This document shows, piece after piece, positions 26,057-34,796 of a stretch of DNA of 64,000 nt. The stretch is taken from positions 1,240,001 through 1,304,000 of the forward strand of contig NC_008358.1 of assembly GCF_000013025.1 (NCBI RefSeq). Direction: 5' to 3'. This DNA is from Hyphomonas neptunium ATCC 15444 (GTDB taxonomy: Bacteria > Pseudomonadota > Alphaproteobacteria > Caulobacterales > Hyphomonadaceae). Below the pieces are notes generated by a model that worked only from the letters and a program-made list of their open reading frames with translations, was not told where the DNA came from and searched no databases. The translations under genes were made by a program, and so were the position numbers. How positions within the stretch are numbered: position 1 is the first letter of the stretch; each line of letters starts with the position of its first letter.

Positions 26057-26103
26057 TGACAGACTTGGACACTCTCGGACAAATCTGGACAAAACGGGAC
26101 AGC
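26057..26103 (-). repeat. TGTCC decamer array, copy C
   Basis: Read on the minus strand, TGTCC recurs with a 10-bp period (GGACA at 26067, 26077, 26087 and 26097, and TGACA at 26057 on the + strand). The run TGTCCGAGAGTGTCCAAGTC is identical to copy A. Relative to the lipoprotein gene ending at 26168 it is downstream and in the sense orientation, as with copies A and B. Confidence 0.85.
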
Positions 26104-26167
26104 TGATCCCCGTGGGCGGCCAGGGGCGCGTCCACGGGGCAAGGTCAGGGGTCTGCCTTGGAAGGGG

Positions 26168-26971
26168 TTAGTTGAGGGTGACGAATTCGAACTGGCGCTC
26201 GTCATTGTAGCGGGTGCTGTAGATGCCGTACTCGACGATCTGGCCCTGGATCACGAGGCCGGAGCTGCGGCGCTGGATGCCGGTGAGCTGGACTTTGGTG
26301 TCGAGGTCGACCCGGCGGCTGGAGTGTTCGAGGATTTCCTGGGCGCGGGCCGCGTCGACGGGCCAGAAGAAGGCGCTGGCCATGTTGTCGAGCTGGAGGC
26401 TGACCTGTTCCTTGCCGCCGAAATTGACCTGATTGCCCGGTGAGAAGGCGGTGAGGTAGTAGCCGCCCCGGCCGCTGTCATACTGACTGAGCTGGGAACT
26501 GAGGCGGACCTGCAGGACGCCGGCGCCTTCGGTGGAGGCGTAGATGTCTGCCAGCCGGGCGGTTTCGGCTTCGAGCTTGGCGGCCTTGCTGAATTCGTCG
26601 GCATACTTCACGTCGCGTTCCTCGCCGGCCCATTCGGCGAGCGGGGGCTCGCGGTCGGTCAGGCGGTAGGCGAGGAGGGTCATCTGGAAGTCGTCAGGAT
26701 AGGCGAGGACGGCTGTGCCGAACGGGCTGGCGGCGGGCGCGGCGGCGGCCTTGGCAGGGGTCTTCTGTTTGTCGTCTTTGGCGGGCTTGCCGGTATCCTT
26801 CTGAGTGGGCGCGGCGGCCGGGCTGGATGCTTCGGCGGGGACGGCGGAGGGGCCGGGCGCGCCAGCCTCCCCGCCGTCTGCACCAGGGCCCCCACAGCCT
26901 GCAAGGAAGATGGCGGCGGCAAGAAATGCCAGCGCCGGATAGCGGATCGGGTGCCTGATCAATCGGGTCAT
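26168..26971 (-). CDS. Lipoprotein of unknown function, second of a pair
   Basis: A 267-residue predicted lipoprotein with signal and lipobox AGC, then a long Pro/Ala/Lys-rich low-complexity linker and a folded C-terminal domain of about 180 residues (GGYYLTAFSPGNQVNFGGK, DNMASAFFWP, RRSSGLVIQGQIVEYG). It may be a DUF4852-type domain; I cannot verify that. The start at 26971 (MTRLIRHPIR) lies 2 nt after the stop of the upstream lipoprotein, so the pair is coupled. Both are divergent from the wHTH-kinase-TPR gene at 28098, which suggests a shared envelope system. Confidence 0.8.
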   Translation of the reverse strand: MTRLIRHPIRYPALAFLAAAIFLAGCGGPGADGGEAGAPGPSAVPAEASSPAAAPTQKDTGKPAKDDKQKTPAKAAAAPAASPFGTAVLAYPDDFQMTLLAYRLTDREPPLAEWAGEERDVKYADEFSKAAKLEAETARLADIYASTEGAGVLQVRLSSQLSQYDSGRGGYYLTAFSPGNQVNFGGKEQVSLQLDNMASAFFWPVDAARAQEILEHSSRRVDLDTKVQLTGIQRRSSGLVIQGQIVEYGIYSTRYNDERQFEFVTLN

Positions 26972-26973
26972 CT

Positions 26974-27936
26974 TCAGAGGTCCACCTTGGTGTTCTGCGC
27001 TTTCTCGAGCTCCTGATTGCGGCGCTGGTTTTCGATCTCGTTCAGCTCGTTCTGGAACTGCTCGCCATATTCGTAGAGGGCGGTCTGATCGAACATGCCG
27101 ACGCTGAGTTCTTCGACGACATCGGGGTTTGAGCGGAAGGTGCGCACCATGGCGGTGATGGAGAGGCCGCAGCCATTGGTCCAGGACTGGGATTCGTCGC
27201 CCCGGCCATTCACGCCGCCGGCGCATTGATTGAGCAGCGGGTGGGCCTCGGAGAGGACGTTGCCGGCGGAGTCGGTGGCCCAGTTGTATTCGTTGACGTA
27301 ACCGAAATAGTTCGCGTCGCGGCCTTCATACCGCTGATGGGCCCCGTATTTCTCGGTGAGGGCGGCGAGGACGGCGTCCTTGGCGGGCATTTCGCCTTCT
27401 TTCCAGGTCTGGGTGCGCCAGATGCCGTGGACTTTCTGATTACCCGGCACGCCGGGGGTGGCGAGGGTGATCTTCTCGGCGATGAAATCCCATTGGCGAT
27501 TACCGGCGCCGCACTTCTGCATCGCGTCGTAGGAGCCATAGCTGCATTCGCTGCTCTCGCCGGTCTGGGCGGTGATCATCTGTTTTTCGAGGCGCATCGT
27601 GCCGGTGTTGAGGCTGTAGGTGCTGAAGAACGCGTTCTCATAGGTGACGAGGCCGTCGGGCATCTGGCAGGCGATGGCGTTTTCGGCTTCGGCGAAGGTC
27701 ATGCCGAGCTTGAAGCCGGCAATGTCGGGACCGGTGAGATCCTTGCTGATCTTGGCCGGGCATTTGGCTTTCTTCGGCTTGGGCGCATCGCCGGAGGCGG
27801 CCGGCGCGGTGAGGTCGCCGCCGCCATCATACCCGTTCTCGTCATAGTCGCCTGAAGCCTCGCCGCCGCCCCCGCAGGCGGCAAGGAGAAGGGCGGTTGA
27901 GACCGCCAGGGCGAGGCCGGATTTTCCGAATTTCAT
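26974..27936 (-). CDS. Lipoprotein of unknown function, first of a pair
   Basis: A 320-residue protein with lipoprotein signal LLLAACGGGG, an acidic glycine-rich linker (GDYDENGYDGGGD) and an extracytoplasmic domain with several cysteines that could form disulphides (KKAKCPAKI, IACQMP, SSECSYG, MQKCGAG, LNQCAGG, TNGCGLS). A charged C-terminal helix ends it. The ATG 27936 is chosen because AAAGG lies 10 nt upstream; a TTG 18 nt earlier is less likely. It is coupled to the next lipoprotein and divergent from the kinase fusion gene. The family is unknown to me. Confidence 0.8.
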   Translation of the reverse strand: MKFGKSGLALAVSTALLLAACGGGGEASGDYDENGYDGGGDLTAPAASGDAPKPKKAKCPAKISKDLTGPDIAGFKLGMTFAEAENAIACQMPDGLVTYENAFFSTYSLNTGTMRLEKQMITAQTGESSECSYGSYDAMQKCGAGNRQWDFIAEKITLATPGVPGNQKVHGIWRTQTWKEGEMPAKDAVLAALTEKYGAHQRYEGRDANYFGYVNEYNWATDSAGNVLSEAHPLLNQCAGGVNGRGDESQSWTNGCGLSITAMVRTFRSNPDVVEELSVGMFDQTALYEYGEQFQNELNEIENQRRNQELEKAQNTKVDL

Positions 27937-28097
27937 GACTGGGATGCCTTTCAATCGACCGCCCGGAGTCTGGCCGGGCCGGGAACCTTGAGATTCGTTT
28001 GAAATGTGAGGCGCGCGGGGGCAATAATCTTCACGGAGACATCACGGATTTCTAACGCCTTGTGTGAGCCTTTGATTTTGCTCAAGGTTTTGGCGGG

Positions 28098-30851
28098 ATG
28101 TCGGGTCAGAGCCCAGGGCTGAAAATGGACGATTTCAAAAGCGAGGAACCCGCCCTCTACCGTTATCGCTTTGGCGCGGCGGAGTTTGACGAGGCGCGGT
28201 TTGACCTGAAGGTGGGCGGGCTGGTTGTGGAGCTGGAGCGCCGGCCGCTGGAGGTGCTGAGCCTGCTGCTGCGCCATGCCGGGGAGGTGGTGACGAAGGA
28301 GGAGCTGCTCGACACGGTCTGGCAGGGGCGGATCACGGTCGAGAATGTGCTGGCCAATGCCGTGGCCAAGCTGCGCAAGGGGCTGGGCGAAGCGCTGGCC
28401 GAACACATCCGCACCCAGGCGCGCATCGGTTACCGCTTTACCGGGCCGGTGGAGCGGATCGCGGTGGGGCGGGCGCTGGTCAACCGGCTGGACCTGCGCG
28501 CCGGGCAGCCCGTGCCGGGGCGCAGCCATTTCATGCTGAAGGAACAGCTTTCCGGAACCAGGGGCAGCGAAGTGTGGCTGGCCCGGCATGACAAGACCGG
28601 GGAGCTGCGGGTTTACAAGTTCAGCCCGGATGGCGCGCGGCTGGCCTCGCTGAAGCGGGAGGCGACGCTGGCGCGGGTGCTGCGCGAGAGCCTGGGCGAG
28701 CGGGACGATATTGCGCGGGTGATCGACTGGAATTTCGAGACGGCGCCGTTCTTTCTGGAATGCGCGTATGGCGGGGAGAACCTGCTGGCATGGTCGCAGG
28801 GCGAGGGGCGGCTGGCGGCGATGTCGCAAGGGGCGCGGCTGGAGCTGGCGTTGCAGGCGATTGATGTGGTGGGCGCCGCGCATGAGGCGGGGGTGCTGCA
28901 CAAGGATCTGAAGCCGGCCAACTTTCTGGTGGCGCCGTGCCGGGACGGGGGCTGGCAGGTGCGCGTGACCGACTTTGGCGCGGGCGGGCTGGTGGAGCTG
29001 GGGCGGCTGGAAGACCTGGGCATCACGCCGATGGGGATGACGATTGAGGAAGGCGGCTCGGGCAGTTCCAGCCTCGGTACGCCGCTTTATATCGCGCCCG
29101 AGATCATCTCCGGGCAGGCGCCTTCGGCGCGGTGTGATGTCTATGCGCTGGGCGTGATGCTGTATCAGATCCTGGCCGGGGACATGAAGAAGCCGCTGGC
29201 AACGGGTTGGGACGCGGACATCGATGATCCGCTGTTGCGCGAGGATATTGCCGAGGCGACGCATGGCGATCCGTTGCAGCGGATTGCGTCTGCCGGGGAG
29301 CTGGCGGCGCGGCTGAGGGCGCTGGACGTGCGGCGGGAAGATCGCGCGCGGGCGCAGGCGCTGGCGGCAGACGCCGAGGCGGCGCGGGCGGAGCTGGAGC
29401 GGGTGAAGACGCGGCGGCCCTGGGTGGCGGCGACCTTTGCGGCGCTGGTGATCGGGTTTGGCGCGAGCGTGTGGCTGTACATGCAGGCGGAAGGCGCGCG
29501 GGGGCTGGCGGAGACGCAGGCGGCGCGGGCCGAGGCGACGGGCGGGTTCCTGCGCGACCTGCTGGTGAATGCTGACCCCTACCGGCCGGGCGGGGCGGGG
29601 GATGTGACGGTGCGCGCGGCGCTGGACAAGGCGGCGGCGGATATTGGCGCGCGGTTTGAAGATGATCCGGCTACGGAAGCCTCGATCCAGCAGACGGCGG
29701 GCGAGATCTATTCGAGCCTGGCGGTATATGATGCGGCCGCCGAGCGGAAAGGGCGGGCGGCGGACCTGTTTGCGCGGCTGTATGGGGAAAGCGACCGGCG
29801 CACATTGCTGGCGCGGTATCTGCAGGCCGAAGCGCTGGCCAATGCGTCCCGGATTGCGGACGCCGGGGCGGTGCTGGACATGGCGGACAAGGCGGCGATG
29901 GGGCAGACCGCTGGCGACGCGAAGCTGGCCTTTGCGGCGGCGCAGACGCGCGGGCGGTATTATCTCGTGCAGGCGAACATGGAGGAATCCGCGCCGTTTC
30001 TGGAGGCGGCGGTGCGGCTTCTGCCGGAGGCGATGCCTGAAGATGTGGAGGCGGGCTATCGGCTGAAGATGGACCTTTCCCAGATTTACAGCCGCGTGGG
30101 CCGGCATGAAGACGCGATTGACCTGCTGGCGGGGTTGCAGGCGCCCTCCTACGCTGAAGCGGGGGTGAGCGAGGCGACGCGGGCGCGGGCGAGCATGTTT
30201 CTGGGGGCATCGCTGTTTTATGCGGGCAAGTATGATGAGGCTGAGCCGGTTCTGATAGAGTCCATCCGCCTGCTGACGGATGTGTTCGGAGAAGAAGCGG
30301 CGCAGGTGGTGGAGGCGCAGAGCGCGCTGGCCAATCTTTATGCGACATCGGGGAACTGGGCGCCGGCGTTGCCGCTGGTGGCGGATGTGCGCGAGAAGAT
30401 GTGCGCGCTGCACGGGGAGGACCATCTGACCTGCCTGATGACGATAGGAAATCAGGCGGTGTTCCAGTGGTTCATGGATGACGCGGAGGGGGCGATTGCC
30501 AACCTTGTGCCGGTGGTGGAGACGTTTCGCGCGCAGCTGGGGCCGGAGTCTCCGGCGGTGCATGTGATGGCGTATTATCTGGCGATGGCGAAGCTGGATG
30601 TGGGCGCGGCCGATGAAGCCCTGGCGTTGGCGAATACGCTGGACGCGGCCAAGCTGGCAGCGGGCAGCCCAGGCGATGGCTGGGCCGAGCGCGTGGCCGG
30701 GCTGAAGGGCATCGCGATGATCGATCAGGGGCAATGCGCGGCGGGGCTGGCGCTCCTGCGGCCTGCGGTCGAGGCGATGAAAGCCGGAGACATGCAGCCC
30801 TGGATTCTGGCGGATTATGAAGAGGCCGAGGCTGGGGCGCCCTGCCGCTGA
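28098..30851 (+). CDS. Winged-helix / Ser-Thr kinase / transmembrane / TPR fusion protein
   Basis: A 917-residue one-protein signalling chain. Residues about 20-118 form an OmpR/CadC-type winged helix (GRITVENVLANAVAKLRKG, ARIGYRFTGPV). Residues about 145-410 form a Hanks-type kinase with Lys174 (RVYKF), Glu188, catalytic HKDLKPAN (Asp270, Asn275), DFG at 292-294 and APE at 333-335, so an active kinase is predicted. A coiled stretch leads to one membrane helix (about 441-461). The remaining 450 residues are TPR-like helical repeats, predicted periplasmic. The start may instead be ATG 28125. It is divergent from two lipoprotein genes, plausible targets or ligands. Third positions are extremely G-rich. 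Target genes and phospho-substrates are unknown. Confidence 0.85.
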   Translation: MSGQSPGLKMDDFKSEEPALYRYRFGAAEFDEARFDLKVGGLVVELERRPLEVLSLLLRHAGEVVTKEELLDTVWQGRITVENVLANAVAKLRKGLGEALAEHIRTQARIGYRFTGPVERIAVGRALVNRLDLRAGQPVPGRSHFMLKEQLSGTRGSEVWLARHDKTGELRVYKFSPDGARLASLKREATLARVLRESLGERDDIARVIDWNFETAPFFLECAYGGENLLAWSQGEGRLAAMSQGARLELALQAIDVVGAAHEAGVLHKDLKPANFLVAPCRDGGWQVRVTDFGAGGLVELGRLEDLGITPMGMTIEEGGSGSSSLGTPLYIAPEIISGQAPSARCDVYALGVMLYQILAGDMKKPLATGWDADIDDPLLREDIAEATHGDPLQRIASAGELAARLRALDVRREDRARAQALAADAEAARAELERVKTRRPWVAATFAALVIGFGASVWLYMQAEGARGLAETQAARAEATGGFLRDLLVNADPYRPGGAGDVTVRAALDKAAADIGARFEDDPATEASIQQTAGEIYSSLAVYDAAAERKGRAADLFARLYGESDRRTLLARYLQAEALANASRIADAGAVLDMADKAAMGQTAGDAKLAFAAAQTRGRYYLVQANMEESAPFLEAAVRLLPEAMPEDVEAGYRLKMDLSQIYSRVGRHEDAIDLLAGLQAPSYAEAGVSEATRARASMFLGASLFYAGKYDEAEPVLIESIRLLTDVFGEEAAQVVEAQSALANLYATSGNWAPALPLVADVREKMCALHGEDHLTCLMTIGNQAVFQWFMDDAEGAIANLVPVVETFRAQLGPESPAVHVMAYYLAMAKLDVGAADEALALANTLDAAKLAAGSPGDGWAERVAGLKGIAMIDQGQCAAGLALLRPAVEAMKAGDMQPWILADYEEAEAGAPCR

Positions 30852-32129
30852 TTATCCGATGTCGGATATTCCCGTTTTTGCAAATTTCAGGATGGCGCCG
30901 GTGAGCCGGGCCAGGTCATCGTCGCTGATGCCGTAGGCGGGGGAGAGGTAGACCGTGCGGCCGAGAGGGCGGATGAAGGTGCCTTCATCGATGAACCATT
31001 TGCGGGCTGCCTCGATGGGGAAGGGATCTGCCAGTTCCACGGCAGCGACGGCGCCGAGGACGCGGACATCGACGACGCTATCCATATCCTTTGCCGGGGC
31101 GAGCGCGCTGGTGAGGCTGGCTTCGAGTTTCTTGACGCGCTTGATGAGGCTGCCATCGGCAAAAAGATCGAGGCCCGCATTGGCGACGGCGCAGGCGAGG
31201 GCGTGGCCGGTATAGGTGGGTCCGTGCATCAGGGCGTGATCCGGATTTTCCGAATGGAAGGCGGCGTAGACTTTCGAGGAGGCCAGCGTCGCGGCGAGCG
31301 GGGTGATGCCGCCGGTGATGGCTTTGCCCAGGCACATGATGTCGGGCGTGACGCCGGCGCGGGCGGCGGCGAACATTTCGCCGGTGCGGCCAAAGCCGGT
31401 AAAGATTTCATCGAAGATGAGGAGGACGCCGGCCTGATCGCAGAGGCGGCGGAGCGTCTTAAGGACCTGGGGGCTGTGCATGCGCATGCCGCCGGCGCCC
31501 TGGATCAGCGGCTCGATCATCACGGCGGCGATTTTCTTGTCCGTAGACAGAAGGGTTTCCAGCGCGCGGATCTGGTCGCGCGTTTCGGGCAAGGCGACGA
31601 CATATTGTTCGGCCAGGGCGCCGCGGAACATGTGGTGCATGCCTTCATCGGGATCGCAGACCGACATGGTGGCCAGCGTGTCGCCATGATAGCCGCCGAG
31701 GAAGGAGACGAATTTGGTGCGCGTGACACCGGCCGTGTTGCGGAAATACTGGATGGCGATTTTCATCGCGACTTCGACGGCGACCGAGCCGGACTCGGTG
31801 AAGAAGACGCGGGAAAGATCGCCGGGGGTGATTTCGGCGAGGCGCGTGGCCAGCCGGTAGGCCGGTTCATGGGCGAGGCCGCCGAGCATGATGTGGGGCA
31901 TCTTCGCCATCTGGTCGCGGGCGGCGTCCAGAAGCTCGGGGCGGTTATAGCCGTGGATGCTGGTCCACCAGCTGCCGACACCGTCTACCAGCTCGCGGCC
32001 ATCGGCGAGGTAAAGCCGGGAGCCTTCGGTGCGCGCGATGGCAACCGGAGCGGGCAGGGTGCGCATCTGGGCGTAGGGCAGCCAGATGTGTTCCAGGCCC
32101 GCGGTGAACCAGTCTTTCGGGTCTGCCAT
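30852..32129 (-). CDS. bioA: Adenosylmethionine-8-amino-7-oxononanoate aminotransferase BioA
   Basis: PLP-dependent transamination of KAPA to DAPA in biotin synthesis, 425 residues, cytosolic. BioA-specific blocks are present: [10 protein letters not shown] near the N-terminus, [45 protein letters not shown] and the PLP lysine in CLGKAITGG. The start at 32129 ([11 protein letters not shown]) is supported by AGGAG 9 nt upstream. It is divergent from bioF-bioD. No bioB is in the window, so the pathway is split across loci. Confidence 0.95.
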   Translation of the reverse strand: MADPKDWFTAGLEHIWLPYAQMRTLPAPVAIARTEGSRLYLADGRELVDGVGSWWTSIHGYNRPELLDAARDQMAKMPHIMLGGLAHEPAYRLATRLAEITPGDLSRVFFTESGSVAVEVAMKIAIQYFRNTAGVTRTKFVSFLGGYHGDTLATMSVCDPDEGMHHMFRGALAEQYVVALPETRDQIRALETLLSTDKKIAAVMIEPLIQGAGGMRMHSPQVLKTLRRLCDQAGVLLIFDEIFTGFGRTGEMFAAARAGVTPDIMCLGKAITGGITPLAATLASSKVYAAFHSENPDHALMHGPTYTGHALACAVANAGLDLFADGSLIKRVKKLEASLTSALAPAKDMDSVVDVRVLGAVAAVELADPFPIEAARKWFIDEGTFIRPLGRTVYLSPAYGISDDDLARLTGAILKFAKTGISDIG

Positions 32130-32237
32130 GTTCAGCGCTCCTAAAGGGTCCGTTGCTGCGGGCATTCGACGCTTGGCATGCCCCGCGTGCATCCCCTAGG
32201 ACAGGCGCGGCGCAACGGCCAGAGGATTGTAAGCCCG

Positions 32238-33377
32238 ATGACATCTTTTGAACGGCTGAAAGCCTTTGCGGAGCAGAAACTGAGCCAGCTGGAAGCGACC
32301 GGACAGCGCCGCAGCCTTGTGGAAACGGCGCGGGAGACGGGCGGACGGGCCGCGCGGGCCGGGCGGGACGTGATTTCCTTCTGCGACAATGATTATCTTT
32401 CCCTCTCGCATGACGCCCGCGTCACGCAAGCGGCGGCGGATGCGGCCCGGCTTTATGGCGCCGGAAGCGGGGGATCGCGGCTGATCACCGGGAATCACCC
32501 CCTCAACGCCGCCCTCGAAGACCGGCTGGCGCGCCTCAAGGGCACCGAGGGCGCGCGGGTGTTCGGATCGGGCTTTCTGGCCAATCTGGGGACGATCCCC
32601 GCGCTGGTGGGCAAGGGGGACACCATCGTCATGGATGAGCTGGCCCATGCGTGCATGCATGGCGGGGCGCGGCTTTCCGGGGCGCAGGTGCGCCTGTTCC
32701 GGCATAATGACGTGGCCGAGGCCGCCCGCCTGGTGAAGGACGCGGCCGGACAGGTGCTGCTGCTGACCGAGACCGTGTTTTCGATGGACGGGGATGTGGC
32801 GCCATTATCTGAGCTGGGCGCGCTGGCCGAAGCCACCGGGGCGTGGCTGATGACCGATGACGCGCATGGGCTTGGCGTCGTGAAGCAGGATAACCCGGCG
32901 CAGATCCAGATGGGGACGCTGTCGAAGGCGGTCGGCGGGTATGGCGGCTATGTGTGCGGGCCTGCGCCGCTGATGGATTTGCTGACGAGCCGGGCGCGGA
33001 GTTTTGTCTATACGACCGGCCTGCCACCGCCTGTGCTGGCAGCGGCGATTGCGGCGCTGGACGTGATGGAGGCCGAGCCGGAGCGCGGGGCAAAAGCGAG
33101 TAGACATGCGGCGCTGTTCTGCGAGCTTTTGGGTCTGCCGGCGCCTTCCAGCGTGATCGTGCCAATCATCATCGGGCCGGAGGCAGAAGCGATGCGGGTT
33201 TCCGCGGCTCTGCTGGAGCGCGGGTATCTGGTGACGGCGATCAGGCCGCCGACTGTGCCGGCGGGCACCGCGCGGCTGCGAGTGACGTTTGCCGCCGGAC
33301 ATGAGGAGGCGGACGTGCGCGCCTTTGCCGGGGCGCTGAAAGAGATCATGGAGCTGGCATGCGCAGTTACTTTGTAA
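32238..33377 (+). CDS. bioF: 8-amino-7-oxononanoate synthase BioF
   Basis: Decarboxylative condensation of pimeloyl thioester with L-alanine, PLP-dependent, 379 residues. Motifs: FCDNDYLSLSHD, GAGSGGSRLITGN, DDAHGLGVV and the PLP lysine in GTLSKAVGGYGGY. The start at 32238 gives MTSFERLKAF. The 3' end overlaps bioD by 19 nt, so the two are translationally coupled. At this length it could be confused with 2-amino-3-ketobutyrate ligase, but the biotin context settles it. Confidence 0.94.
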   Translation: MTSFERLKAFAEQKLSQLEATGQRRSLVETARETGGRAARAGRDVISFCDNDYLSLSHDARVTQAAADAARLYGAGSGGSRLITGNHPLNAALEDRLARLKGTEGARVFGSGFLANLGTIPALVGKGDTIVMDELAHACMHGGARLSGAQVRLFRHNDVAEAARLVKDAAGQVLLLTETVFSMDGDVAPLSELGALAEATGAWLMTDDAHGLGVVKQDNPAQIQMGTLSKAVGGYGGYVCGPAPLMDLLTSRARSFVYTTGLPPPVLAAAIAALDVMEAEPERGAKASRHAALFCELLGLPAPSSVIVPIIIGPEAEAMRVSAALLERGYLVTAIRPPTVPAGTARLRVTFAAGHEEADVRAFAGALKEIMELACAVTL

Positions 33378-34027
33378 CGGCAACCGGCACCGACATTGGC
33401 AAGACATATGTCAGTGCCCGGCTGATTTCAGCCTGGCGGGCGCAGGGTTATGTCGCGCAGGCGACAAAGCCGGTGATGAGTGGCTTTGCCGAGGACGCGC
33501 TGGAACAGTCCGACGCCGGACGGCTGCTCACGGCGATGGGGCGGGCTGTGACACCCGCGTCAGTTGCCGAAATCTGTCTGCACCGGCTGGCGCCGCCGCT
33601 GTCGCCGAATGTGGCGATGCGGCAGGCGGGGGTGCGCCAGGACTATCCGGAGATACTGGCATTTGTCCGGGATCGCCTGTCGGACGGCGGGGACTGCCAT
33701 CTGGTTGAGGGAGCGGGAGGCGTGATGTCTCCGTTGACGGATGAAAAACTGCAGATTGACCTGATGGCAGATTTGCAATTGCCAATCATTCTTATTACGG
33801 CGGCGTATCTGGGCTCGGTCAGCCATACGTTGACAGCGTTGTATGCGCTGTCTGCGCGCGGCCTGAAGGTTTCTGCGGTGGCGATTTCACAGCCATTTTC
33901 ATCCGGAGATGACCTCTCGGCGTTTGCGGGAGAGCTTAATCGATTCAGGGACGTACCCGTATTCGGGATTCCGCACGGGCATGACGCAGCGGCGCTGGGA
34001 ACCGCGCTGTTGCAACAGGATGCGTAA
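33359..34027 (+). CDS. bioD: Dethiobiotin synthetase BioD
   Basis: ATP-dependent ring closure of DAPA with CO2 to dethiobiotin, 222 residues. The N-terminal P-loop TGTDIGKTYVS is that of BioD, followed by KPVMSG and the VEGAGGVMSPL block that binds substrate. The start lies inside the last codons of bioF. No terminator is obvious before the AT-rich stretch at 34028-34100. Confidence 0.94.
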   Translation: MRSYFVTATGTDIGKTYVSARLISAWRAQGYVAQATKPVMSGFAEDALEQSDAGRLLTAMGRAVTPASVAEICLHRLAPPLSPNVAMRQAGVRQDYPEILAFVRDRLSDGGDCHLVEGAGGVMSPLTDEKLQIDLMADLQLPIILITAAYLGSVSHTLTALYALSARGLKVSAVAISQPFSSGDDLSAFAGELNRFRDVPVFGIPHGHDAAALGTALLQQDA

Positions 34028-34066
34028 TATTTTCTTCTCTTTGTATTTGAACTTCTGCCCACTTTG

Positions 34067-34080
34067 CGTATTGTAATACG
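34067..34080. promoter_or_regulatory. Small palindrome upstream of the TetR gene
   Basis: CGTATT-GT-AATACG is a perfect 6-bp inverted repeat, 75 nt upstream of the regulator start, in the AT-rich bioD-tetR gap. It is a candidate autoregulatory operator; the evidence is weak because the arms are short. Confidence 0.35.
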
Positions 34081-34154
34081 TAGAATCCCTTAGTGATTGG
34101 ATTGGGTTTGGGATCACTCAGGGCGAATTCTGCAACTCATCTGGAGATCATCAG

Positions 34155-34775
34155 ATGGCGAACGAACATTCCGGAAAAATTGAAAGAAGGTCTCAAAAGG
34201 ACCGGAGCGAAAGCATGCAGAGGCGCGTGCTTGACGCTACTTTGCGATGTATTGGCGAGCAGGGGTATATCGGCGTTTCGCTACAGGATATTGCGGACAT
34301 GGCGGGGGTTTCCCGCGGGGCAATTACCCATCATTACTCCAGCAAGATCGAGCTGACATCGTCGGCCATCCAGCATTTCGTTCAGTGGCGGTATGACCGG
34401 GTGCATACGGCCTTCGAGGGTAAGGGTGGCCTTCCCTTGCAGGAGCGCCTGGATATTCTCTGGAAGGAGTTTCAGGAGATCTTTCCGGTCACCTTCGAGC
34501 TGATCGTGGCGCTCCGGTCCGACAAGGATCTGCTGGCGCTTTATAAGCGCAATTCAAAGACGCGGATCGAGGAAATCACCACCGGATATGATGGTTTCTT
34601 CCCGGAGCTTTCTGGGATGAATGTTTCTGGTGTCATGATTGCGGTGATGGCGGCCTTCTATCGCGGCGCCTACATTGAGGCGGTGTCGCGCGACGCCGAG
34701 TATATCGAGCAGATGAAGGTGGTCTTTCAGGATATGTTGATGACCTATCTGGACTCTGACAAGAAAGCGGCCTGA
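34155..34775 (+). CDS. TetR/AcrR family transcriptional regulator
   Basis: A 206-residue regulator. The N-terminal TetR helix-turn-helix spans about residues 20-65 (VLDATLRCIGEQGYIGVSLQ, DIADMAGVSRGAITHHYSSK). A ligand-binding helical domain follows. GGAG lies 9 nt before the ATG. It is convergent with the M20 gene at 34797, so it stands at the edge of the Rut-like catabolic island and might govern it or an unlinked gene. Base composition around its promoter is richer in AT than in neighbours. The ligand is unknown. Confidence 0.88.
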   Translation: MANEHSGKIERRSQKDRSESMQRRVLDATLRCIGEQGYIGVSLQDIADMAGVSRGAITHHYSSKIELTSSAIQHFVQWRYDRVHTAFEGKGGLPLQERLDILWKEFQEIFPVTFELIVALRSDKDLLALYKRNSKTRIEEITTGYDGFFPELSGMNVSGVMIAVMAAFYRGAYIEAVSRDAEYIEQMKVVFQDMLMTYLDSDKKAA

Positions 34776-34796
34776 CCGGGCTGTTCGACAAACGGC

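Larger units (their letters stand above)
25824..26167. other. Intergenic region with terminator and composite repeat
   Basis: No gene is supported in these 344 nt between the PSD-like gene and the convergent lipoprotein gene. They hold a terminator, a 24-bp perfect hairpin, the 28-bp palindrome with 11-mers, and a decamer array. On the minus strand this is the same order as the element at 5.4-5.6 kb. Confidence 0.7.

Noticed and set aside
27951..30734. A long open frame (over 900 codons) on the minus strand opposite the kinase fusion gene
   Set aside because: It is a composition artefact of an extremely G-rich third position on the + strand. Its product is a low-complexity Arg/His/Pro/Gln string with no domains or ribosome site.
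30852..34027. BirA-type operator between bioA and bioF
   Set aside because: Only a partial GATTGTAAG half-site is present. No inverted TTGTAAAC repeat could be found.
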